This document shows positions 12,434 through 25,069 of a stretch of DNA of 64,000 nt, piece after piece (the stretch's first letter is position 1; every line of letters starts with the position of its first letter). The notes below the pieces were generated by a model, which saw nothing but the letters and a program-made list of their open reading frames with translations, searched no databases and had not been told where the DNA came from. Where the stretch lies: the NCBI GenBank assembly GCA_025093985.1, contig JACAAK010000009.1:3286001-3350000 (forward strand), in the 5' to 3' direction. The DNA is from Calvatia gigantea (lineage: Eukaryota > Basidiomycota > Agaricomycetes > Agaricales > Lycoperdaceae). The translations under genes were made by a program, and so were the position numbers.

Positions 12434-14817
12434 TTAAATTCCCTCGTCGCTTGCCAAATTATCCATGCGAACGATGAGCTCTGTATAGAATCGAAGCCCT
12501 TCGAGGTAGGTGCGGATAGCTAAGCGGGAAGTGTCAGTAGGGTCGTAGGTACCCATGGAACTGGGAGACAAACAGATTCTCTCATCGACAGTGTGGATAC
12601 CCAGGCTAACAACTTGTGAGTTTCGACAATTAAAAAATATTCTAATGAGAACTCACCGCTCCCCGACCCTGATTGGACTCCAACGGTAGATATTCTTGGT
12701 TCTTGGGCGAGAGTTAATTAAAATATCCACGCGATTGGGTGAAGTACACCTTACAAATTGAGCTTGAGAGGGGAAGGTTAGCAAAAATTACGGAAGTACA
12801 TTAGTGAGCGATAACGTACGTAGTTTCGTGTGTCTATGCTCATATCGTTTGCCCATCGTAACCTTGCTCTCTGTAGTAGATGGCTTACGACGCACCTGTA
12901 TTCCCAGTCATTGCACTTGGAGCAGTAATTACATCTCCAAATATCGCCTTGTTCAGCTCTGTGATGATACGCCAAGTCGTCGAGTTGGATGAAAACGGAG
13001 ATGTTGGAGTAGGATCATGGGGATTGCCAAAGATGACCGTGATATTCCCAATCGAGGGCTCGCTAGAAAGCGATGTCCCATTGACTGTCAAGGAATACTT
13101 CTGAGCCACAGGATTGACGAAGCTGAGGAAAGTCTTCTGGATTTCTTCGACTATAGAAAACGTCAGCTGGAAAATCACAAAGGCGCAGCAAGGAGGACTT
13201 TCCAGTTACTGAAGATTTCTATCCTCACATTAAAGGTCCCCACTGCGCTCTCTGCAAGTTCGTTGGACTACGATAGTAAAAAGACGATTATAGCCAAATC
13301 GAGGAGGCGATGGAATTTGGGACTTACTTTGACGCCTGCGTTGAAGATGGTCGCGGCTTTTGACGTCTGGATCAAATATCTGTTATTTAGGGATACATTG
13401 GCAAAATTGTTGGCGGCATCTTGGAACTTTGGATTGCCGGGGTTGAGATCTTGATGAACCCAAGGGGGGACCTGCGAATCATTGGCAAACTGAGACACGC
13501 ATTCAAGGTAAGCCCAGATTGGACTTATTTCTTCGAGGTGGGGTTTGAAGACTGTGGGAAGCCCTATCGTAGTCCCGGAATTATAGCAACAGGATGGCTG
13601 CAGGGAAGGTTACGTACTCGAATGTTGTCACGATCTCGGAAAGCACAGCCAATGGTTGTATGATCACTTGGAATTGAAGCACTGCCACGAGTGAGCCCAT
13701 AAACCCTAAGGCTTCACGTTTGCGTTATACTCACTGTCCACCGGCCATATCCACCTCGACCTTGATGTTCTGTTCAGTAGCCGAGTGAGATGAATACCTA
13801 TTTTTCAGCCAGGACATGATACTGACGGTTGATCCTTTCTCCACGACTCCGGGAAGGGCAAACGTGCGACCGAACTGAGTATCATCTACTCCGGAACCGC
13901 CTTCATCCACAATCATGGCAATTCCTCCCTCTCCATAGAGGCTCAACAAATGTGGATTCACAAAGGCTGCGCCCATATGTCCACCAATTTCTTCATCCTG
14001 GCCAAATGCGAGAACTAGTTGTCGAGGTTAGTCCTGGGGATTGACCATGAAGATAAATTAGCAATCACTCAAGGTGCGGGTGGGTTTCCAGTTCTGTTGA
14101 AGCAGATGTTCAACGGCAATCATCGAGCCAATGACCGTATTCTTGCAGTCGCCAGAACCTCTTCCGTAGATCCACACATCATCGACTGTTCCGGAGAAGG
14201 GCGGGAATGTCCAGCGGTCCAAGGAAGTAGTGCTGGTTGGGGTAGGGTAATCGTATTAAGGGTAGAGAGAGAGGACATTAACTGCTAGACGGAACTTACG
14301 CTGGGACCACGTCTTGATGGCCCGTAATCATCATCGGCTTCAGGCTTGGATTGGTGCCCTGGAGGGTAAATACCAAAGAATATGTGTTGATGGCCGTCAC
14401 ATTGGCTGTAGAGTACCTAATATATCATCGCACATAAATTAGTGGTGACAGATATTAAGTGGTTTGCACTGACAGTGTTGGAAAGGAATCCTGCAAAAAT
14501 GCGTGTAAACCATCGAAAGGAGCCCATCTGTCATCTTGTCCAGGTGGCTTCATGTCATCGAATGACCTATGTTGCGTTATAAAGCCGGTTGGGCGGTACG
14601 TGGCATAAGCGACTCACATTGTCGCAAACTGAACAGATTTGGAGAGAAGTTGGATACTCTTATTTTGGACATCGGGGTCATCAAATATCTTCGTAAAATT
14701 GGACGCTACTTGCGCCTGCGGTTGAGGGCATACTCCAGTTGGAGGGGCTTGAGCAAAAGCCTCTATAGTTAGTGACAATAGCGATAAAAAAGGCAGGTAA
14801 CGTCCTTGAGACAACAT
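12434..14817 (-). CDS. M20 family metallopeptidase, carboxypeptidase S-like
   Basis: Zinc di-metal carboxypeptidase of the CPS1/Gly-X carboxypeptidase group, vacuolar or secreted, releasing C-terminal residues from peptides. Start at 14817: MLSQGRYLPFLSLLSLTI plus EAFAQ signal sequence. Many introns. Spliced motifs: MMITGHQDVVPA (first metal His and catalytic Asp), DRWTFPPFSGTVDD, IYGRGSGDCKNTVIG (bridging Asp in the DCKN form of this subgroup), LAFGQDEEIGGHMG (general-base Glu pair), VDEGGSGVDD, VDMAGGH-ASIPSDHTTIG (dimerisation loop), TAPSAMTGNTG and GIHTVDERICLSP (last metal His). The C-terminal helix ends at TAA 12434-12436. One extra T (plus-strand A at 13647) breaks the frame after DHTTIG; other small breaks are possible. 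Family assignment is firm; exon edges are approximate. Confidence 0.87.
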
Positions 14818-16292
14818 TTAAGCGCGGTTGCAACCACAGAAGATAGGAGTAACCTACGCATCCTCAATGTGACAGTCTGTGGGTTTAGCTCATTTTCCAT
14901 GCCGGTTTATATAGCACGGTGGCGAGAAACTCGCAAACGCATATGACCCGTAGAAGTCCATGAATGCGAAAGCGGTACCAAGGCAGGGGAGATATCGTGG
15001 GGGGTCAATCTCCCAACGTGCTGTGAGAAATTGGTCCTTAGAGAAGAGGAGGGGCAGGTGATCGATGATATCCAGCATCTAAGCCAAGATCTTATCAAGA
15101 CGACGTGAGATATTGAAGTCATCGCCGCGTTCATTTTTACTTCGGCACCTAGCTACCCATGGGCGTGCTTCGTTTCAGACCCGGAGCCGTGTGACGGAGT
15201 GCCCTCCCGTTCTTACAGGGGAAAATACGATATTGCAAGCTTTGATATAGGGAAATGGCTGAACCAGTGAATGAAGTGATAGAGTAATGGGAAGAGGGGA
15301 TGTCCGCTCTACTGAGTGAGGATCAATGAATTGGGATGGAATAGACAAAAGTCGAGAGGGAGACTACTATCAGGATCATGTGAGAACCCAATGTGCTAGG
15401 CTGACAGCGAAGATGCTCGTGTACCAAAGTCTCCACTGTGGGCTTCTATCGGTCGCCAGAATTAGCATGGCAGTGAATGGGAACGGCGCCTGAAACGGCA
15501 GCTCGAGGACAACAGGTAAACCATATGCTCAGGGCGCGAAGTCGTTGGGGGGAGGGGAGTCTCACTTTGACTTCGGACTCATCGGTTTTATGTTAGTTCG
15601 CTTCGCCTCGTAGCCATGCAGTTGGTCAAATATACTTTCACGATCCATTTGCCGACCTTCACATCACATGACAGGGTCAAGTGAATCTTTGTCTATTGCG
15701 AACGTGTACCTTAGCCTCTTACTTGCCACGACAACGACAACGACACCTTGACACCACCGCTGTGTGCATCACCTTCTAATCGTCGCGGTGAGGACTCGGT
15801 AGCTGGTTATGAGGATTTCGAAAGGAATAAGCGATTTCGAGGCTCAGAGAAAGCTATGGGGAGAAAAGAAAGGTGGACTCTACTTAAGAAAGGCGTTAGA
15901 TACCTCGCTATAGTTGGATTACACGACGTCTGTGGTGGCGGGCATTAGGAAAGAGCGAAGTTGGTACTTCAAGGGTGTAAGGAGACGGGTAATAGACGGA
16001 AGGGGAGAAATGAGGGAGCCGGAAACTCATCGGATTTTGACGCTGGTAAGTCTACAGAAAAAGGTATGATCTGCAGGCATCAACCATTCATATGTCTGAT
16101 ATGGGCATCGTTGTGTTCATGGACTCGTTGGAACGTCGCGGAACATCAAACGAATTGGGAGCAGGGTTTACGGACAACTAGAATAACAAGCAAACTATTC
16201 GACGATAAGGCGGTGTAGGGTACGTAACTGGAGCTGGTGAGGAAGACGGCCACGGACGTCTGTTCACGGCCACACGATGGCGAGTCTCCATG
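14818..16292. other. Intergenic, no recognised gene
   Basis: About 1.5 kb without a supportable gene. It contains a short ACGACA-type repeat near 15728-15745. ORFs of 62-85 codons here lack motifs and splice structure. Confidence 0.4.
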
Positions 16293-17846
16293 TTATGTAT
16301 ATACCTTCAACCACTGGAAGTCGAAATAAGCGTCCCTGAATGCCGATGGGTTTCTGTTGACGTAGTCTAAGAGAAATAGGGATGGATGTTACTTCGAGTG
16401 GTAAACCTGCAGGTTAGACAGAGAGAGCGCTTACCAACACAACTCGAAGGGCATCCAGAGGAATCGTACACAGCGCCAGCCCAATCACCACCTAGGGGAC
16501 AAAAGATCAATTTCCCGAAACACAGTCGCGTTGAATGACCGAAGGAATCACTTACAAAAAGTTACTAGAGTCGTCAGGTTTCACCATGCCCATTGTTATT
16601 AACAGTCCAAATGTCGTTGGAATCCACGTACAATTGATAACGATGTTATGCGGTCCAAAATGAGAACTTATTGAACAAGAAGTATTTGGGAAATAGGCCA
16701 CAGGGGTTCCCCAGCTGCCTGTGTTAACCGATCTTGCCCCGTTTCTAGCATCTGAAGGGACATTGGTCGCACCCCTTGACCAGAACCAGACCTTAATGAA
16801 GGTCTCTGTTCGTTCAACCGCGTACCTGTGAATTTGCCTAAGTGTTGGAAGGAAGGTTTCCTAAATCAGGACACACCAACCACCACCCTTCCTGTTGAAG
16901 AGTGGTCCATAGCTGCTCGAGTCCCTTACTCGGACACCACAACCAGCGTTATTTGTAGCAGCTACATCACAATTATTCCCAACAGAGGTCCTGATATCAA
17001 AGTCATTAAATTCGGCCTGCTCGTCGTGCATCGTATATGCGAAGACGAATGTGGCTCACCCCGTTTGAGCCCGTGAAGAAGGCATAGTACAACCTAAGTT
17101 GCAGGAGTTCTTAACAATCCAATATCAAGGGCAAGTACGCTCACCGCTATTTGTGTGCAGAGTAACTTGATCAGAGCCTTGATCGTTGACCCCCTCGAGT
17201 ATATCAACCTCTCCCTGAGCACGGTAAGCTAAACATGTCGCTCATCCGGATAGTTTAATGAGGGGTTGTACGCACGCGATTCGGCCAATCGGCACCGACA
17301 GTCCAAACCGCAGGCCAAGTTCTAAATTTAACTGTCAGGGGGTTGGAGCGCAGATGATCGATAGATAGGCGCTCACCCACAGCCCTGGGGCATATGGCGA
17401 ATATTAAAGCTTCAGAATATTGCTGTCATTCTATGTGGAAGGGAAGGTATTTTTTTCCGCACTCACATCATGACGGATCTGGTATATCGTTTTTTTGATT
17501 GCAATCGAACGGAGTTGCGGCCGGGTCCATTTGGATTCAGAGTCTTCTTGTAGTCTGCACGGACCACGAAGTGATCTCCCGACGCGTAGGTGAGATTCTC
17601 TCTTGAAGCAGCGCCCGCATCCACATAACGCCTGAATACGCCTCAAGGTTGAGCCACCTGGTTGCACAAGTAGGCCAAAAAAGTCACTTACACTCGTCCG
17701 TGAGTTGGATCCTGGATGGCCTGGTGGTCGAAGCCATTGAAGAAACCGCTTCCGCTGTAGCTTTCTCTCTGGGAATAAGTGGCGGCAAGCGCCAGGGCGA
17801 TATAACTCAAGATGAGGACCGCACGGAAAGGTAGGAGGGCAGGCAT
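16293..17846 (-). CDS. GH16 endo-1,3(4)-beta-glucanase, copy 1
   Basis: Secreted glucanase of glycoside hydrolase family 16, acting on beta-1,3/1,4-glucans of fungal walls. Start at 17846: MPALLPFRAVLILSYIAL with a hydrophobic signal peptide. At least eight short introns. Spliced order: YSQRESYSGSGFFNGFDHQA, RYVDAGAASRENLTYASGDH, RHMPQGCG-TWPAVWTVGADW, catalytic strand GEVDILEGVNDQ (nucleophile E, assisting D, acid/base E of the E-x-D-x-x-E motif), GCTMPSSRAQTG, SSSYGPLFNRKGGGW, YAVERTETFIKVWFWS, GGDWAGAVYDSSGCPSSCV and DYVNRNPSAFRDAYFDFQW before TAA 16293-16295. No frame correction is required. It sits in a block duplicated downstream at 20322-22720. Confidence 0.93.
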
Positions 17847-18710
17847 TCCTGTTGCGAGACGTGGGCCCGGTCGAGTACAGAATTCGGGGACGCCTTTTAT
17901 ACTAAGGAGATCATGTTTCGACTTTCGTTTCCTACCATGTTTCCGTGGACATGAGGGTGCTCTCCCCACATGATCTTCCACTACTGTACCATAAGGCCAA
18001 GCCGCGGACGAGTGATCGCGCCACCGACTTCTTCATATTCTGTCCGACGTTTCTGGACTAGCAAGTGTTAGTTGATGCGCGTTTAGTTGGAGAATAAAGT
18101 AAAAATAAATGTTAGCGAAGACAAATCTGAGCGGTGGTACGCAGCGGCCAATAGTATGAGTCCCTTCAGACACCAAGGGATCAGTCAATCATCGAGGATG
18201 CTCGGTTTGGTTGTGTTGATACAGGATGGTTCTTTGCTTCTAGCCCTACGCCTCAAATGATTCAGGCCCCTCGATGGAGACACGCCTCACCTATGCCCCG
18301 GTTGTGTGTGGACCACAAGTTTAGGCCTTCAGGATAAGAGTATCAAGATGATAATCAACATCGTCCTCATGATTTACATGGTTGACACTGGAATTCTATT
18401 GATTCCACAAGGACCAGGAGACCTATTCCAATTATGGTGCAAGGAAATGCCAAACATATGAGCTAAATGTTGCTTAGCTGTAGTACCATATTTTCGTCCA
18501 CGCGTTAATGTCATTTTTCCCCCCAGAATCTTCCCGTTAAGAATTCGAGATTGGGGAGCCAAGGAGGCTTTCATAGCTACCAACCGTTGTCGGTTAGGTA
18601 CCCCTGGATAGTGGTTATATCAATTGGCTTCGGGTTATAGGACGGGAGGGTTTAGACTTTATCAGAATAACCTCAATATCACTTGCTTCAGTTCTCGTAA
18701 TTCCTGAAGT
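16293..18710. repeat. Tandem segmental duplication, unit 1 (GH16 gene plus upstream)
   Basis: This block aligns with 20322-22720 in the same orientation. Similarity begins at the stop codon, runs through all exons and introns, and continues about 850 bp upstream of the start. Shared upstream landmarks include TTTCCGTGGACATGAGG, GATGCGCGTTTAG and CACTTGCTT. Both units contain a full gene and its promoter. Confidence 0.8.
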
Positions 18711-20321
18711 GATGCGAGCATTAGGGGTATCCTTACTCAGGCCTCAGGGTCGGCCCACGGGTAAGGAAGTGAGCTTATACCAGAGGTAGGTTATCGAGAA
18801 CGTATTGTATCGCACCTGGCGAGGGGCCAAACCAGCGGCAACGTGCAGTCACGGTCACGTCCGACCAGGTTGTGCCTGGCGTGACACGCCACGGGAGTCA
18901 CGGACACGCTGTGGTGGAGCGCGATTCTTTTTTGGTGGGACGTCGGCCCGTCCGGCGTCCCCGGACAATTCGTAGTTTTACTGTTTTATGGGTTCTCGGG
19001 CCGTCTTTTCGGTTTCGGGTTGAAAGGACAATCTTTTAGAACTTGCGCTGTGTACTTGTGTAGGGGCAGACTGCTTGCGTGCACCGCCATCAATTGCTGA
19101 TTTAACAAAAAAAAAAACAAAAAAGTGACACGCCACGGGCATTAAGATACGCGCAGAAGGGCATTTTCTAGTTCAATCCAAAGACCTTGCACTGACTGTC
19201 ACGGTTCCATGCTCATTCTATCAAAAACGGACCCTTCTCCTCGCTCGACTAATGGAGGCACCTAGCCCTACACCGACGCAAGCCACAGACTATGGTAGGA
19301 CGAGCAGTCATCAACCGGGTCACGCCAGCCAACCCAACCGCACAAACCGACGGCTAATGCTCAGACTTGAAGCTTCACATCTCATTGAAAATACATGCAC
19401 TAGGGGTCAAGAATACGTGCGCTTATTATCGGTATTGAGTTAAATTGACCGCTTCTGACATCCGCCCCCTATTTCATCCCTGATTGAGTGACCGAGTCGT
19501 CGTTACCTTATGAGGAACGGCGATACAGTGATGTCTTTGGGATTTACATGAAACGCACAAATTATAATAAAGAAGGGAGCTAACACCAAAGATGCGGTCA
19601 TTGCCTTACCAGTTCAGGGACAGCAAAATGCCCGGCCTGTTCTCCCGGTGTCACCGGGAAGCCTACTGGACGAATCTATTAGTTATTGCTATAGTATTCC
19701 AGTGGGCAAGAGTCTGGAAGCCGGTCGTATCGTCTTTGTGCGAGAATCGAACTTGGTGATATTGCTAAAGGGAAAGGGCAGAGATGCAACAAAATTTTCT
19801 ATCGCCGCCCTGAGAATAGTCAAGAGTTATATTTGTACTGTTTAAAGGCACTATGATGAATTTGACGAGTTTTTTTGATCCTCTGGGTTTCACAGGATAG
19901 GATCCGATGTAGGTGACGGCAGAAAGTGCTGTGGGCAGCCCAGCATCCCGCGGAAAGCACACTTGCACGTTGCCCTTGGGTACTTTAGCATTCAACGCAG
20001 CATCGTCGAAAGCAGAAAGTGTATAGGTACATTGCCATAATTTGAGCTACAAGGTATCTAGGGTGTCAAGGCATAGAAAAGCGTAAGCGTGACATGTTTA
20101 ATGGTGCCTTGTGGCGGTGTGTAGAGGAAGAAGGGTGGCGAAAGCAGAATGCGCGAACATGGCAGTTGAATGCCTATCCAGCGATATGGCGTTGAAGCCA
20201 GGGTGGATAGAGGCGGGGGAGGAGGGGAAAGGGATGACAAAAAAAGAGACGAAAACTCGGATAATGTTGGACTCGGCGGGGGAATCGGTGGCATATAGCA
20301 GACGGGGTCCTGTGCCCGGCA
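18711..20321. other. Spacer between GH16 copies
   Basis: Apart from the retroposed element at 18881-19139, I recognise nothing here. A minus-strand ORF at 19765-19995 has mixed hydrophobic character but no family motif or splice context, so it is not called. Confidence 0.4.
18881..19139. mobile_element. SINE-like or 5'-truncated LINE insertion with target site duplication and A-rich tail
   Basis: Two identical 15-mers, gtgacacgccacggg, lie at 18881-18895 and 19125-19139. Between them is a 229 bp unit (18896-19124) ending in an A-rich tail (aacaaaaaaaaaaa then caaaaaa, 19105-19124) that directly abuts the second 15-mer. Body, A-tail and flanking direct repeat form the signature of target-primed reverse transcription. 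The element has no ORF. A GGTTCTCGGGCC stretch near 18990 loosely resembles a pol III B box, so a SINE is possible, but a truncated LINE 3' end is equally likely. It lies between the two units of the GH16 duplication. Confidence 0.6.
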
Positions 20322-21882
20322 TTATGTATATATCTTCAGCCACTGGAAGTCGAAGTAAGCATTTGTGAACGCCGATGGATTTTTGTTAACGTAGTCTAAG
20401 AAATTTGCCGATGATTAAATCACAAAAGCTGAGCGCAGAGTGAAGGTTCAGATGCTCACCGACACAACTGGAAGGGCACCTAGAGGAACCATATACAGAG
20501 CCGGCCCAATCACCACCTGGAAGAAAACAGTTAGCGTCTCGAAACTCTACCTATAATACGATGGAATTTGCTTACAAAATGTTACTGCAATCGACGGAAG
20601 GGCCGTTAGTGACAATAAGTCATCAATCATCCGGTCCTATTAAAACTCCACGTACAGTTGATAATAATGTTGTGCGGCCCAACATGGGAATTTATTGAGC
20701 ACGAAGTATCTGGGTAGTAGGCTACTGGGGTTCCCCAGTGGTCTGTGTTGACTGACCCTGCACCGTCCCTGACATCTGAAGGAACCTTGGTATCTTCTCT
20801 GGACCAGAACCAGACCTTGATGAAGTTATTCGTGCGTTCAGGCGGCAGTACCTGCGAAGGTGCTAATGAGTGTCTCCAGAAAACGACCCACAACACAAGG
20901 CATACCAGCCACCACCCTTATTGTTGAACTGAGGTCCATAGCTACGTGAGTCTTTTGATTTGACGCCACAACCAGTGTTACCGGTCGCAAGTGAGTCACA
21001 ATTGTTGGGTCCAACAGGGGTTCTAGTTACCGGACGTAGTGAGGTCAATCTGCTCGGGACGTCACGTCACCAATGGGATGACCAAAACGGGCCTTACCCA
21101 GACTGAGCTCGTGAAGAAGGCATGGTACAACCTAGTACAGAAGTAACAATTAGTAGTTCAGAGGTTAATAAGAGTAGGCATCCTCACCGCTACCCGTATG
21201 CAGGGAAACTTGGTTTGGGCTTTGATCGTTTACGCCTTCAACAATATCAATTTCTCCCTGAACCCAATGAGCTAAATATATTACTTGGCGAAATGCTGCA
21301 CTCACCTGATGGGGCCAGTCAGCACCAACAGTCCAGACAGCAGGCCAGGTACTAGAGATAACTATAAGAGGACTGGAGTGTGGAAGGAGGTGTGACGGAT
21401 GGACGCTCACCCACAGCCTTGGGGCATATGGCGAATATTAAAGCTCGAGGAAACTGCGTGTCATTCCATGCGAGAAAAGTTGATATTTTTTTCAGCACTT
21501 ACACCATGACAGATCTGGTGTACTTTTTTTTTGATTGCAATCGGACTGAGTCGCGGCCAGGTCCATTTGAATTCAAAGTCTTCTTGTAGTCTGCACGGAC
21601 CACGAAGTGATCTCCCGACGCGTAGGTGAGATTCTCTCTCGAAGCAGTGCCCGCATCCACATAACGCCTGAATATGTCTCAAGGTCAGCCACCTGATTGC
21701 ACAAGTAGACTCAAACAATTCACTTACACTCGTCCATGTGTCGGATCTTGAATGGCCTGGTGATCGAAACCATTGAGAAAACCTCTCCCGCTGTAGCTTT
21801 CTCTTTGGGAATAAGTGGTGGCAAGCACCAGAGCGATATAACTCAAGGTAAGGACTGCACGGAAAGCTAGGAGGGCCGACAT
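20322..21882 (-). CDS. GH16 endo-1,3(4)-beta-glucanase, copy 2
   Basis: Tandem paralogue of the 16293 gene with the same intron positions. Start at 21882: MSALLAFRAVLTLSYIAL plus hydrophobic signal. Catalytic strand GEIDIVEGVNDQSPNQVSLH keeps both Glu and the Asp. Other landmarks: RHMPQGCG, TWPAVWTVGADWPHQ, GCTMPSSRAQSG, SRSYGPQFNNKGGGW, ERTNNFIKVWFWSRE and final L-K-I-Y-T-stop (TAA 20322-20324). Compared with copy 1, the exon beginning near 20850 is two bases longer (TACTGCCGCCTGAACG against TACGCGGTTGAACG), which shifts the frame unless two single-base insertions (about 20841 and 20847) are removed. This copy may therefore be broken, or carry two assembly errors. Function would match copy 1. 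Confidence 0.87.
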
Positions 21883-22720
21883 GATTGCCTATACCTGTTG
21901 CGAGATGCGCGCCTGGTCGAGCACAAGGGGAAGCCTTTTATACCAAGGAGGGACCATGTTTCGATTTTGGTTGTTCTACCATATTTCCGTGGACATGAGG
22001 TTGCTCTCGCCGCATGATCTTCCGCCACCGTACCATAAGGCCAAGCCGCAGACGAGTGATCACGGTCCGACTTCTTCATAGTCTGACTGATATTTCTGGG
22101 TCAGTAGGTTTTATTTGATGCGCGTTTAGCGAGAGAACTGAGTAGAAATAAATTTCGCCGAAGGTGAACATGAACGGCAGGACCCAGTGGCCAATAACTG
22201 TGAGTCGCTAACATGAAGGCCAGTTTGTTTAGTTGTGTTGATGCACGATGATTCTTTGCTTCTAGCCTTACTCTTCAACTGATTCCGACCCCTTGATGAA
22301 GGCATACCTCGTCCTCGTCCATATCCCGGTTGTGAGCGGACTTCCGCGTTTTGCCTTTTGGATACCTGCCCCTTGACAGGCACTCAAACCTCTCCATTGA
22401 TGCGATCTTCGCGTTCGACCCCAGTTCCTTCGCAAGGAAATGCGAAAATACTTGCGCAAATGTTGCTAAGCTGTAGTGCGGTGCTACTGCGATCTCTTCG
22501 CTCACACATCGTCATCGGTTTTCTTTGAAGGTCCAGAATTCCGGATTGAAATAATCGGGTGGGGCGTTCCCAGCTGCCAACCATTGTCGGTTTAGATACG
22601 CCTTGAGAGCGCACGTCTGGCTTCGGGTTGCGGGACGGGAAAGAAATCAGACATATCTCAACGTCACTTGCTTAAGTTTTAGTACTTTACGAAATAAAGC
22701 TAGTGACTCGGGGATATACT
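20322..22720. repeat. Tandem segmental duplication, unit 2
   Basis: Second unit of the GH16 duplication, offset about 4.03 kb from the first. The right edge is near 22700, where both units lose similarity after the CACTTGCTT landmark. Confidence 0.8.
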
Positions 22721-25069
22721 CTTTCAAATCAATCCATCAGACTCAAGTCGTCAAGTACCTTCCGCTCTGCAGTCCCGAACGCCTGCCCCGGTGGCAAAGG
22801 AGGTGATCTTCACTCAAATCTTATTTACCTTCGTGGCCTGCGGTTAGAAGATTTCGCCACATCCTCACACAAGGGTTTCTTCAAGTATCCGAAGTCAGGA
22901 ATTTTCCTCGACTCCACTCTGGCTAGCATGCCGGCCCGGCCAGTGGCAAATCGTTGCAGCTAAAGGCAGGTAGCGCCCATGCCTTTACTGCTAGCCTGAG
23001 CCTTAACGTCCCTGAGAGTATTTAGATGTTCGCTAGTATATATATATATATACAGATAGACAATGATCCGGACTAACAAACGCGTCGACGCCAGGTGCGC
23101 GTACTCAAAGACAAAGCCTGGTAACGGCCACAGGCCTTGGTCACTAGGGCTGCATAGTCGTTCCATCAAAACACTATCGAACTGCATTATCGCTGGCTCT
23201 GAGTTCCGTTTGGGTAAGTACCATGATAGGTTTGACTAGTTTATGACCTACTGAGGTCTCATAGGCACTTAGGTAGGTGATGAAAGAAGGAACTATGGGA
23301 CGTACCAACATCTCGCGGCACGCGTAGTTGCATGTCGTTCTTGGTATGGCCTTTATGAAAACCAGGTGTTAGAACAAAACGCGTAATTTTTGCCAAGTCA
23401 TGCCAGTCGCCGATTCATAGAGCTGTTCTAAGCGTGGAGGCCGCGATGTTGGCCCCCAAAGGGATTGTATGGGCCCAGGAAAAGTTACCGCGAGACTGGT
23501 GTACTCGGCAGAGGCGGTTAGCCCTGATATTTGCACACTGTAAACCAGACCCAAGTAAACCTGGGGTGGGGGTCGTGGTCGTGTCGTAGTCAGGTAAAGG
23601 GACGAGAAACGTGCCCTCAGCCTGAACCCTTCAAATTTCTTTGAAACCAGACGCGACTTATGCTGGCGACGTCATCCTGCCTCATAGCTCTTTATATTCA
23701 TCGATTTCTATATTGTGGTTTAGGCTCGTGTCTATATGAGGAATGCTGCAGATATAGTAAGCATTCCGAAGAAATTTGGCCACCTGCCGCTTGGATATAT
23801 ATACTATAGTGTCGGATAATCGGGTCTGCGCCATCAGAGGATGGTGGTGTTGGGAACATGCACTACCAGAATTTCTTGGTCAAGAGATGATGCAGAAGAA
23901 TGGTAGGAAGGCTGGGCCCGCCGTCAAGCCAAGGGATAGGTGACGACATTCGTAGATGGCAAGCTCTGTGTTAACCTACCATACCATGTTTGGTCGTAGC
24001 GTCAAGGTCGGTGGTGACCTTGTCTTCATTGACTCTTAATCAGGTGGCCAGACCTAGTGAGGAAGAGAGTGTAGTTCAATGCTGGATGGGAGACTTCTCG
24101 TGCAAGGCGTTGCTTTGAGAGAAAACCGGTTCATGCGAGGAGTAACCTGACGTCAAGAACTCAGCAATACACCGTTTCATATTCACAAGCATATTAAAAA
24201 TCATATCAGGCAACTCGGCGACATGTTCGTGGATCCTTTTTCCTCGTCACGGATCAGGCGGGTTGGTGTTAGAATGTAAGAGGCTGAGGTCATCGAGGAC
24301 GGGTAGATGATACCCGGTACCTAATTGTGTCATTTAACAGTAAGGATGTCAAATTCGTTATCAGTTTAACTATATCCCAACATCGAAGTACACGTGGGCA
24401 TATCTAGTTCCGGGCTCAGAACAGGGCCAAGGAGAGTCCTCCTATTTTCCCAGGGGCATTTACCCTGGGGGAAATAAGGCACTGTAGGAGTTGACAAAGG
24501 AAATGTTCTGAGCAGGAGATGTAGTGGGGAAACGGGGGAGGCCGCCCCCTTGACGAGTGACCTTGAAGCGGAGTTAACAATGTTGATGGTTAAAATGTTA
24601 GGGAATTAGTGTCTTGTGGTAATCTGTGTTGCTGGAAGTGGCGGATCACGTCTGTGCCAACATCATTGTGAGCCCCTGTCTGTTGCGAGAAATAAACTTC
24701 GGGAAGGGTCGTAACGTTTGAAGGAGGTCATAACGGGCTTCCAGAGGGGTGAAAGGGCTAGTAGCTACGGACGGCGACCGGGATAATGAATGTTCTCACC
24801 CGAACTGATTGGCCCCTTTATTTTGTGCTCGAAGTCCGTTCCACCGAGCATGGAAGTCAACAGAACGGAGTGGACCCGCATCAACCGGCGACAAATGGAA
24901 CGACTCCGATTGGTCCCGGATAGAACCGGATGGTCACATGATGGGCTATGACGGGTCATTCAAGAACTTTTTCGCGTTGGCAAACTCTGCACCACATCAT
25001 CATCATCTCTTCTGCGTTCTATAACATCCTCTAATCCATTTTCTCCTCATCCTTCACTATTCTATAGAC
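22721..25069. other. Gene-poor stretch with an (AT)n microsatellite
   Basis: About 2.3 kb with no supportable gene. An alternating TA run lies at about 23037-23053. A small inverted motif (CCAGGGGCATTTACCCTGG) occurs near 24455-24475. The last few hundred bases should hold the cytochrome c promoter; CACGTG is present near 24392. Confidence 0.4.

Noticed and set aside
23037..23053. Alternating TA run as a regulatory site
   Set aside because: Simple microsatellite with no gene close by.
22721..25069. 5S rRNA or snRNA in the gene-poor stretch
   Set aside because: No conserved 5S or U-RNA core motif was seen on either strand.
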